From Myxococcota bacterium (GTDB lineage Bacteria; Myxococcota; Polyangia; GCA-2747355; JAKLHH01), in NCBI GenBank assembly GCA_022710245.1, contig JAKLHH010000173.1, forward strand, positions 1 through 10,259: 10,259 nt of DNA, in the 5' to 3' direction. A program made the position numbers and the translations under genes. The notes beneath the pieces are model-generated. The model was not told the DNA's origin and ran no database searches. It saw nothing but the letters and a program-made list of their open reading frames with translations. How positions within the stretch are numbered: the stretch's first letter is position 1; every line of letters begins with the position of its first letter. This document shows, one piece after another, positions 1 through 8,859 of this stretch.

Positions 1-264
1 GGGCGGAGGTGCGGGCGGCTCGGCGCGCGAGGCCCCTCGTGGCATTCGCGCTCGCAGGCGCCGCAGGTGGTCATACTGGCGCCGCTTCTCCGGATCGCGC
101 AGCACCTGGTAGGCCTCGTTGATGGCCCGGAAGAGCGCGTTCGCGATCGGCGACGGGTGCTGGTCCGGGTGGTACTTCAGCGCCAGCTCCTTGAACGCCT
201 TCTTGATCTGCTCCGGAGTGGCGTCCTCCTCGAGGCCGAGGAGCTCGTAGTGATCGTCGATCAT
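1..264 (-). CDS. J-domain (DnaJ-like) co-chaperone, N-terminal part, runs off left edge
   Basis: The first 88 residues of a protein that opens with a complete J-domain. J-domains stimulate the ATPase of an Hsp70 (DnaK) partner in the cytoplasm. Visible features are helix I (DHYELLGLEEDATPEQIKKAF), helix II ending in the diagnostic HPD tripeptide at residues 32-34 (KYHPDQHP), and a helix III/IV segment with the usual RAINEAYQVLRDPEKRRQYD pattern at about residues 46-64. After about residue 70 the chain turns basic and then Ala/Pro-rich, like the linker of many non-canonical J-proteins. Whether a zinc-finger or substrate-binding domain follows cannot be seen, so it should not be called dnaJ proper. 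The ATG at 264-262 is supported by a GGAG (complement of 269-272) just upstream and by the domain beginning almost at residue 1. It is divergent from the 624-1109 gene. The J-domain call is firm; the protein class is open. Confidence 0.87.
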   Translation of the reverse strand, partial: MIDDHYELLGLEEDATPEQIKKAFKELALKYHPDQHPSPIANALFRAINEAYQVLRDPEKRRQYDHLRRLRARMPRGASRAEPPAPPP

Positions 265-553
265 GAGGCTCCAGTTGTGGGTCGCGGCGCTCCGTGCGAC
301 CGCCCGACCTGCTCCAATCTAGCCGATCCGCAGGCGAGCTGGCCATGACCTCGCGCAAGCGTCAATGCAGCCACGAGCTCCACCCACCGGCTATCCTCGC
401 GCTCTCGTCCTCGCGCTCTCCGTCCGTATCCCAGGTAGGGAGCAAGCCGGGAGCAAACCGCTGAGCCTGCCGGGTCCCAGGTCGCGCTCTCGTCCGGTGC
501 GCCGCACGTGCCGGACCGACCCACCGGACAGCGCCCCTCGGCGCGCGCCGCAT

Positions 554-576
554 CTCCGCGGATCCCCATCGCGGAG
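554..576. promoter_or_regulatory. Short inverted repeat upstream of the 624 gene
   Basis: CTCCGCG at 554-560 and CGCGGAG at 570-576 form a perfect 7-bp stem with a 9-base loop. It lies 35 bases before the Shine-Dalgarno of the hypothetical gene. It could be an operator half-site pair or a leader hairpin. In DNA this GC-rich a 7-bp GC stem can arise by chance, so confidence is low. Confidence 0.2.
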
Positions 577-610
577 GCCGCGGCACGCCCCTTGCCATCT
601 CTCTCCCGCA

Positions 611-617
611 AAGGAGG
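611..617 (+). promoter_or_regulatory. Strong Shine-Dalgarno of the 624 gene
   Basis: AAGGAGG lies 6 bases before the ATG at 624. It is the best ribosome-binding site in the window and fixes the start of a gene that has no recognised homologue. Confidence 0.75.
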
Positions 618-623
618 ACAGAG

Positions 624-1109
624 ATGAAGCCGGTGCGCGCTCCGAACCGAAAGAAGCAGCTGCTCATGCAAGCCGAGGCGGCCGAGCGCCGCGCGGCGAT
701 CGACGCCCTGCGGCTCGCGCTCATGCGGGAGCCCGACCTGAGCCGGGTCTTCGCGCTCTTCATGGACCTCTCCGACACTCCCGGGTTCATCGAGCTCGGC
801 AGCCTCGGGAGCGCCCCGCGGGTCGCCACGGCGCTCGCGGCCACCGCGGCGCTCGCGGCCCCGGCGACGGGGGACGCACGGCTCTCGGACCTGTGCCCGC
901 TGCGCCTGCGGGAGCACTGCCTGACCCACGGCACCTGCCAGCTCGGCGGCCGCCTGGCGGGCTTCTTCTACTTCGACGACCTCGACGCGGGCGTGGTGGG
1001 CATCTACGAGGGCGGGCATCGCATGCGCTACGCCCGCCTGACCCTGACCACGGTCCCGGCCGGCACGGGCGCGCTCATGGTGTGCCCGAGGCCGCCCGGA
1101 CCGCAGTGA
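624..1109 (+). CDS. Hypothetical protein, 161 residues, function not recognised
   Basis: I do not recognise this protein. The frame is supported by a near-perfect Shine-Dalgarno, strong G/C third-position bias and a clean TGA stop. The N-terminus is basic (KPVRAPNRKKQ). A predicted amphipathic helix rich in Ala/Glu/Arg follows at about residues 16-36, then a hydrophobic Phe/Leu stretch (RVFALFMDLSDTPGFIEL, about 41-58) and an Ala-rich segment (about 64-82) that is low-complexity rather than a clear membrane helix. The C-terminal half looks like a small beta domain (LAGFFYFDDLDAGVVGIY, then RYARLTLTTVP). Four cysteines fall at 91, 99, 105 and 154. Cys91, Cys99 and Cys105 with His98 and His102 could bind a metal, but the spacing matches no motif I know. 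There is no signal peptide. It is probably cytoplasmic and monocistronic: ade starts 81 bases downstream and has its own AT-richer upstream box. Confidence 0.65.
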   Translation: MKPVRAPNRKKQLLMQAEAAERRAAIDALRLALMREPDLSRVFALFMDLSDTPGFIELGSLGSAPRVATALAATAALAAPATGDARLSDLCPLRLREHCLTHGTCQLGGRLAGFFYFDDLDAGVVGIYEGGHRMRYARLTLTTVPAGTGALMVCPRPPGPQ

Positions 1110-1190
1110 CGTCCGGGACCGCCGTCGCCAGGCCAGGGAGGCCAGGGCGAAACCGTTTACGGCCGCCGACGGTGATGCTAGCTTCGCACG

Positions 1191-2972
1191 ATGCGCGACG
1201 TACAGGACAAGATCCAGAAGGCCCTCGACCAGGCCCCGGTTGATCTGCTGCTCAGAGACGCCAGCGTCATCAACGTGGTCTCGGGCGAGATCTACCGCGC
1301 CAGCGTCGCGGTCGTCGACGGCAGGATCGTCGGCTTCGGCGAGTACCAGGCGCGCGAGGTCATCGAGCTAGATGGCGCCTACCTCGCGCCGAGCTTCATC
1401 GACGGCCACATCCACCTGGAGAGCTCGCTGCTCACGGTCGGCGAGTTCGCCCGGGCCATCGTCCCGCACGGCACCGGCGCGGTGGTGATCGACCCGCACG
1501 AGCTCGCCAACGTGCTCGGCCTCGAGGGGATCCGCTACGTCCTCGAGGAGCGCCCGGGGCTGCCGCTGGACCTCTTCATCATGCTCCCGTCGTGCGTGCC
1601 GGCCACGCCGCTCGAGTCCAGCGGCGCTCGCCTCACCGCCTGGGACCTGCATCTGCTGATCGAGGAGCCGCGCGTCGTCGGCATCGGCGAGATGATGAAC
1701 TACCCCGGCGTGCTCGCCGGCGACGGCGAGGTCCTGGCCAAGCTCCTGGTCGGCCACCGCAAGCGCATCGACGGCCACGCGCCGCGCCTCTCCGGCAAGC
1801 AGCTCAACGCCTACGCGCTCGCCGGCGCGCGCTCCGACCACGAGTCGATCACCGTCGAGGAGGCGCGCGAGAAGCTGCGCCTCGGCATGCACGTCCACCT
1901 GCGCGAGGGCTCGGCCGAGAAGAACCTGCTCGACCTGCTGCCGCTGGTCAGCCCGGCCAACAGCCGCAACTTCTCCTTCGTCACCGACGACCGCCACCCG
2001 GCGAGCCTGATCAGCGAGGGCCACATCGACAACAACGTGCGGCTGGCCATCGCGGCGGGGCTCGACCCGGTCACCGCGATCCAGATGGCGACCATCAACA
2101 CCGCGGAGTTCTACCGGCTCAAGAACATCGGCGCCATCCTGCCCCGGTACTGGGCCGACCTGGTCGTCTTCGATGATCTCCGCGCCCCCAACCCGCGGCT
2201 CGTCTTCAAGAAGGGCGAGCTCGTCGCGCGCGACGGCAAGCCGCTGTTCAAGCCCTGCGACGTCGAGCACGCCCAGATCCGCGGCACCATGAACGTCGCC
2301 TGGCTCAACGACGGCGACTTCCGGATCAATTTGCCCTCCATCGCGGAGCCTCCGAAGGAGGCGAGCAGGGCAAATTGCCCCGCGGCCACCGCGACCGGCC
2401 CTTCGGCGCGACGACGCGTGCGCGTGATCGAGGCGATCCCCGGCCAGATCGTCACCCGGCTCGTCGAGGAGGACGCGACGGTGCGCGGCGACGAGGCGGT
2501 GGCCGACCCCGAGCGCGACCCGCTCAAGCTCGCCGTGATCGAGCGCCACCGCGCGACTGGCCGCATCGGCCTCGGCTTCGCCAAGGGGTTCGGGCTCAAG
2601 CGCGGCGCGCTCGCCTCCTCGGTGGGCCACGACAGCCACAACCTCTGCGTGCTCGGCACCAACGACGCCGACATGCTGCGCGCGGCGATCGAGCTGATCG
2701 ACCTGAAGGGCGGCATGGTGGTCGTCGTCGACGGCGAGGTGAAGGCCGCGCTGGCGCTGCCCATCGCGGGGTTGATGAGCGAGCAGCCGCTCGAGCAGGT
2801 CGCCGCCGCGGTGCACGAGCTCAACGCGGCCGCGCACGAGGCCGGCTGCACGCTGCCCGACGCCTTCGCCGCGATGAGCTTTCTCTCGCTGGTCCCCATC
2901 CCCGAGCTGCGCCTCACCGACCAGGGGCTGGTCGACGCGCGCAAGTTCGAGCGGGTGAGCCTCTTCGTCTGA
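1191..2972 (+). CDS. ade: Adenine deaminase with an in-frame palindromic insert
   Basis: Adenine deaminase (EC 3.5.4.2) converts adenine to hypoxanthine plus ammonia in purine salvage and breakdown. It is a metal-dependent amidohydrolase-superfamily enzyme of the cytoplasm. The 593 residues are near the usual length. The N-terminal beta-sandwich and TIM barrel show the metal-binding HxH (His73, His75 in FIDGHIHLESSL), DPHE (101-104), GEMMN (Glu167), DGHAPRLSG (His196), SDHES (215-219) and VTDDRHP (Asp266/267). The C-terminal adenine-deaminase domain begins near RVRVIEAIPGQIVT (400-413) and holds SVGHDSHNLCVLGTND. All expected catalytic residues are present, so the enzyme is probably active. 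The odd part is residues 380-396, encoded by a 51-bp palindrome (separate entry); family members as I recall them have only a few residues between DFRI and the VIEAIPGQI strand. No clear Shine-Dalgarno precedes the ATG. A TGATGCTAG box at 1173-1181, only 9 bases upstream, could be a -10 element giving a nearly leaderless transcript. Confidence 0.95.
   Translation: MRDVQDKIQKALDQAPVDLLLRDASVINVVSGEIYRASVAVVDGRIVGFGEYQAREVIELDGAYLAPSFIDGHIHLESSLLTVGEFARAIVPHGTGAVVIDPHELANVLGLEGIRYVLEERPGLPLDLFIMLPSCVPATPLESSGARLTAWDLHLLIEEPRVVGIGEMMNYPGVLAGDGEVLAKLLVGHRKRIDGHAPRLSGKQLNAYALAGARSDHESITVEEAREKLRLGMHVHLREGSAEKNLLDLLPLVSPANSRNFSFVTDDRHPASLISEGHIDNNVRLAIAAGLDPVTAIQMATINTAEFYRLKNIGAILPRYWADLVVFDDLRAPNPRLVFKKGELVARDGKPLFKPCDVEHAQIRGTMNVAWLNDGDFRINLPSIAEPPKEASRANCPAATATGPSARRRVRVIEAIPGQIVTRLVEEDATVRGDEAVADPERDPLKLAVIERHRATGRIGLGFAKGFGLKRGALASSVGHDSHNLCVLGTNDADMLRAAIELIDLKGGMVVVVDGEVKAALALPIAGLMSEQPLEQVAAAVHELNAAAHEAGCTLPDAFAAMSFLSLVPIPELRLTDQGLVDARKFERVSLFV
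2327..2377. repeat. 51-bp nested palindrome inside ade, frame preserved
   Basis: Perfect 11-bp outer arms CAATTTGCCCT (2327-2337) and AGGGCAAATTG (2367-2377) enclose 29 bases that hold a second perfect 6-bp hairpin, GCCTCC (2348-2353), GAA loop, GGAGGC (2357-2362). The total length of 51 bases is exactly 17 codons, so ade stays open. It encodes NLPSIAEPPKEASRANC, a polar Pro-containing linker between the barrel and the C-terminal domain. The AT-rich ends (CAATTT/AAATTG) stand out in a gene with almost no A/T-rich hexamers. The GGGCAA/TTGCCC arms resemble the dyads in the spacer after ade (GAGGGCAA/TTGCCCTC). The structure is seen directly; calling it an inserted repeat element is inference. 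Confidence 0.6.
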
Positions 2973-2975
2973 GGG

Positions 2976-2998
2976 CCGCAGGGCCCGGACCGCTGCGG
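2976..2998 (+). terminator. Hairpin directly after ade stop
   Basis: CCGCAG (2976-2981) and CTGCGG (2993-2998) form a 6-bp GC stem with an 11-base loop, starting 4 bases after the ade stop codon. There is no T-run after it, so it is not a classical intrinsic terminator. It could help Rho-type termination or protect the mRNA 3' end. Confidence 0.3.
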
Positions 2999-3059
2999 GA
3001 GGACCGCCGCAGTCTGGAGCGAGCGTCCGAGGGCAAACTCGGGGGTGAGACCGAGGGCA

Positions 3060-3270
3060 ACCTTGGAGGTGGGACCGGAGGCCCACCCCTCCACCTTGCG
3101 TGAATTCGCGCAACCTTGGAGGGGGGACCCCAGGTCTCCCCTCCGACCTTGCGCTGAATCGCGCAACCTGAGAGGTGGGACCGGAGGCCCACCCATCGAC
3201 CTTGCCCTCGAGGGCAAGATCGATGGGTGGGAGGAACGGCCCATCTCCCGACCTTGCCCCTCGGTCCGGT
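3060..3270. repeat. Tandem array of four diverged ~53-bp units with two dyads each
   Basis: Units are 3060-3112 (53 bp), 3113-3165 (53), 3166-3216 (51) and 3217-3270 (54), with no unique sequence between them. Units 1-3 start ACCT(T/G), followed by a G-rich arm, a short loop, a C-rich arm, then ACCTTGC and a second dyad. The first dyad is GGAGGTGGG/CCCACC-CC-TCC in unit 1, a 12-bp stem with one G-T pair and a CCA loop in unit 2 (3118-3129 / 3133-3144), GGTGGG/CCCACC in unit 3, and GATGGG/CCCATC in unit 4. The second dyad is TTGCG/CGCAA in unit 1, TTGCGC/GCGCAA in unit 2 and TTGCCCTC/GAGGGCAA in unit 3. Both arms change together between units, which suggests the fold is kept rather than the sequence. 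Confidence 0.65.
3188..3231. terminator. 44-bp near-perfect palindrome, possible bidirectional terminator
   Basis: Two 22-base arms (3188-3209 and 3210-3231) meet with no spacer and differ from perfect symmetry only at the 3200/3219 pair. In an RNA from the minus strand that pair is a G-U wobble, so the transcript reading out of hutU can pair along the whole arm. It lies between two converging genes, where a two-way terminator is expected. It lacks the flanking T-run of an intrinsic terminator, and the central bases would have to form a loop. It spans the junction of tandem units 3 and 4, so it may equally be a product of the repeat family. Confidence 0.4.
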
Positions 3271-3276
3271 AGCCCC

Positions 3277-3333
3277 CTCGGAACGAGGCCGCCCGCTCGG
3301 AACGAGGCCGCCCGCTCGGAACGAGGCCGCCCA
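3277..3333. repeat. Three tandem copies of a 19-bp repeat
   Basis: The unit CTCGGAACGAGGCCGCCCG occurs at 3277-3295, 3296-3314 and 3315-3333, identical except for the last base of the third copy. Each unit contains the small dyad CTCG-GAA-CGAG. Near-identity of the copies indicates recent expansion, unlike the diverged 53-bp units beside them. It ends 44 bases before the hutU stop codon on the opposite strand. Confidence 0.8.
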
Positions 3334-3377
3334 CCGCAGACCGCGCTGGAGATTGTGATCACTCGTGAGCGGGAACG

Positions 3378-5390
<2,013 letters not shown>

Positions 5391-5464
5391 CGGTGCTGCT
5401 CCTGGCGTTGCTCAAGCTACTTGCGCTGCTCGAGCGGGTGCGCGGCGCTCGAGCTCGACCTCGA

Positions 5465-7972
<2,508 letters not shown>

Positions 7973-7986
7973 CTCGCCCTCCGGGT

Positions 7987-8017
7987 GGGCCCGGGCTCGG
8001 AGCTGGCCCCGGGTCCC
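7987..8017. other. GC-rich inverted repeat between adk and glgP
   Basis: GGG-CCCGGG (7987-7995) faces CCCGGG-T-CCC (8008-8017), giving a 9-bp stem with one bulged T and a 12-base loop. It would fall in the 5' leader of the glgP transcript if the promoter at 8021-8049 is real. It could be a leader hairpin or a pause site. No T-run follows it on the minus strand, so it is not a standard terminator for adk. Confidence 0.3.
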
Positions 8018-8020
8018 GGC

Positions 8021-8049
8021 ATCTTACCCGAGAAGGGCGAGTGAGTCAG
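8021..8049 (-). promoter_or_regulatory. Candidate sigma-70 promoter for glgP
   Basis: On the minus strand CTGACT (complement of 8044-8049, overlapping the adk stop) and TAAGAT (complement of 8021-8026) are separated by exactly 17 bases. Each box matches 4 of 6 consensus bases. A start site near 8014 would leave a leader of about 40 bases. It is credible because the two AT-containing hexamers stand out in a very GC-rich gap, but such matches also occur by chance. Confidence 0.35.
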
Positions 8050-8678
8050 CGCCCGCCGAGGACCGCGGAGATCCTCTCGCGGATCTGCTCCATCGACCCC
8101 ACCCCGTCGATGCGCCGGAGGAGCTTCGTCTTCTCGTAGTAGGGGATCAGCGGCGCCGTCTTCTCGTGGTACTCCTGCAGGCGCTTGCCGAGGACCTCCT
8201 CGGTGTCATCGCTGCGCTGGATCAGCCGCGCGGCCAGCTCCGCCGGCGGCGGGTCGAACTTGACGTGGTAGACGCGCCCCGTGGTGGGGTCGCTGCGGCG
8301 GCCGGTGATCCGCTCGAGCAGCACCGCGTCGGGGACCTCGAGGAGCAGCACGTGGTGCAGCTTGCGCCCGCGCGCGGCGAGCATGCCGTCGAGCGCCTCG
8401 GCCTGCGCCACCGTGCGGGGGAAGCCGTCGAGGAGGAAGCCGCGCTCGCAGTCCGGCTGCCTGAGCCGCTCCTCGACCATGCGGTTCACCAGCTCGTCGG
8501 GCACCAGCTTGCCCTGGTCCGTGTAGGACTTGAACTCCTTGCCGAGCGGCGAGCCCTCGCGGATCGCCGCGCGGATGATGTCCCCGGTGGAGATCTGCGG
8601 GATCTGCTGCGCCTTGATGATCGCCTCCGCCTGCGTCCCCTTGCCCGCGCCGGGGGGGCCGAGAAAGATGAGGTCCAT
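8046..8678 (-). CDS. adk: Adenylate kinase
   Basis: Adenylate kinase (EC 2.7.4.3) interconverts ATP + AMP and 2 ADP, an essential cytoplasmic step. The 210 residues show the P-loop GPPGAGKGT at 7-15, the NMP-binding STGDIIRAAI (30-39), the DGFPRT motif at 84-89, and catalytic arginines in GRRSD (126-130). The LID at about 126-162 includes GRVYHVKFDPPP and LIQRSDDTEEVLGKRL. It has no Cys4 zinc finger, so it is the zinc-free LID type. The start at 8678 is chosen because the P-loop strand begins at residue 2 and AAGGAG (complement of 8684-8689) lies 5 bases upstream. A longer open frame continues beyond it but would overlap the divergent lipoprotein gene and adds no domain. It has a good promoter candidate of its own, and glgP and hutU follow on the same strand. 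Confidence 0.97.
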   Translation of the reverse strand: MDLIFLGPPGAGKGTQAEAIIKAQQIPQISTGDIIRAAIREGSPLGKEFKSYTDQGKLVPDELVNRMVEERLRQPDCERGFLLDGFPRTVAQAEALDGMLAARGRKLHHVLLLEVPDAVLLERITGRRSDPTTGRVYHVKFDPPPAELAARLIQRSDDTEEVLGKRLQEYHEKTAPLIPYYEKTKLLRRIDGVGSMEQIRERISAVLGGR

Positions 8679-8683
8679 GGGCT

Positions 8684-8689
8684 CTCCTT
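8684..8689 (-). promoter_or_regulatory. Shine-Dalgarno deciding the adk start
   Basis: AAGGAG on the minus strand lies 5 bases upstream of the ATG at 8678. It supports this start over a much longer upstream extension of the same frame. Confidence 0.7.
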
Positions 8690-8698
8690 GTTCGTCTT

Positions 8699-8727
8699 GT
8701 GATACACCCGCGCTGCCGTCCGGACAA
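8699..8727 (-). promoter_or_regulatory. Candidate promoter for adk
   Basis: On the minus strand TTGTCC (complement of 8722-8727) and TATCAC (complement of 8699-8704) are 17 bases apart, each matching 4 of 6 sigma-70 consensus bases. The predicted start near 8692 leaves a leader of about 14 bases containing the AAGGAG ribosome-binding site. Spacing and placement both fit well. Confidence 0.45.
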
Positions 8728-8769
8728 CCGGCCCGGCCAGGGCGCGACCCACTCGAGGTGAGTGTGGGC

Positions 8770-8792
8770 CGCTGGCGGCCCCGCGGCCAGCG
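8770..8792. other. Inverted repeat in the adk/lipoprotein divergent region
   Basis: CGCTGGC (8770-8776) and GCCAGCG (8786-8792) form a perfect 7-bp stem with a 9-base loop, between the adk promoter candidate and the TTGACA box. It could be an operator serving either direction, or chance in GC-rich DNA. Confidence 0.2.
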
Positions 8793-8802
8793 CTGGCGGA
8801 GG

Positions 8803-8832
8803 TTGACAGTGCCCGTGGGCGGCGGCGAACAT
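8803..8832 (+). promoter_or_regulatory. Candidate promoter for the Kelch lipoprotein gene
   Basis: A perfect TTGACA (8803-8808) is followed after 18 bases by GAACAT (8827-8832), a poor 3-of-6 match to the -10 consensus. The consensus -35 is notable in this GC background. The weak -10 suggests an activated promoter or a different sigma factor. Confidence 0.33.
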
Positions 8833-8837
8833 CGAGA

Positions 8838-8851
8838 CACAGCTAGCTGTG
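8838..8851. promoter_or_regulatory. 14-bp perfect palindrome, possible operator
   Basis: CACAGCTAGCTGTG is a perfect palindrome placed between the -10 candidate and the start codon at 8860, overlapping where the transcript start and ribosome-binding site would be. A repressor bound there could block the lipoprotein gene. It is a single site and no regulator gene is next to it. Confidence 0.33.
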
Positions 8852-8859
8852 GGTGAGTG

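Larger units (their letters stand above)
265..623. other. Non-coding gap between divergent J-protein and hypothetical gene
   Basis: This 359-base stretch has open frames in several registers but none with a convincing start or recognisable product. It contains a 14-bp tandem duplication (TCCTCGCGCTCTCG at 394-407, repeated with one change at 408-421) and a 7-bp inverted repeat (CTCCGCG 554-560 / CGCGGAG 570-576) about 50 bases before the 624 start codon. The two flanking genes diverge from here, so promoters for both must lie inside or be very weak matches. I found no pair of -35/-10 boxes with acceptable spacing on either strand. Confidence 0.5.
2973..3377. repeat. Repeat-rich spacer between converging ade and hutU
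   Basis: This 405-base non-coding stretch lies between the ade stop and the hutU stop. In order it holds: a hairpin right after ade (2976-2998); a short half-unit (about 3027-3059) with GAGGGCAA motifs; four ~53-bp tandem units (3060-3270) that include a 44-bp palindrome; three 19-bp repeats (3277-3333); and about 40 bases of unremarkable sequence with a GTGATCAC palindrome (3355-3362). Frames through it on both strands are open only because of its GC content, and the predicted peptides are low-complexity. Expected jobs are transcription stop for both genes, or the landing site of a REP/BIME-like family. Confidence 0.7.

Noticed and set aside
1151..1181. Promoter TTTACG (1156-1161) with TGCTAG (1176-1181) for ade
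   Set aside because: The spacer is only 14 bases, too short for a sigma-70 pair. I mention the TGATGCTAG box under ade but do not call a promoter.
566..2348. Shared 11-mer CCATCGCGGAG at 566-576 and 2338-2348 as a link between the 624-gene leader and the ade insert
   Set aside because: An 11-base match between two GC-rich sites in 10 kb is expected by chance, and the surrounding dyads differ.
2327..2400. ade as a pseudogene disrupted by an insertion
   Set aside because: The reading frame continues through the insert, all metal and catalytic motifs are present, and the C-terminal domain is intact.
3060..3270. CRISPR array
   Set aside because: Units are contiguous with no unique spacers, diverge between copies, and no cas gene is present.
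1368..3362. 664-residue minus-strand open frame over ade and the repeat spacer
   Set aside because: Low-complexity Arg/Val/Asp-rich translation, caused by GC-rich ade codons and repeat sequence; ade on the other strand has all family motifs.
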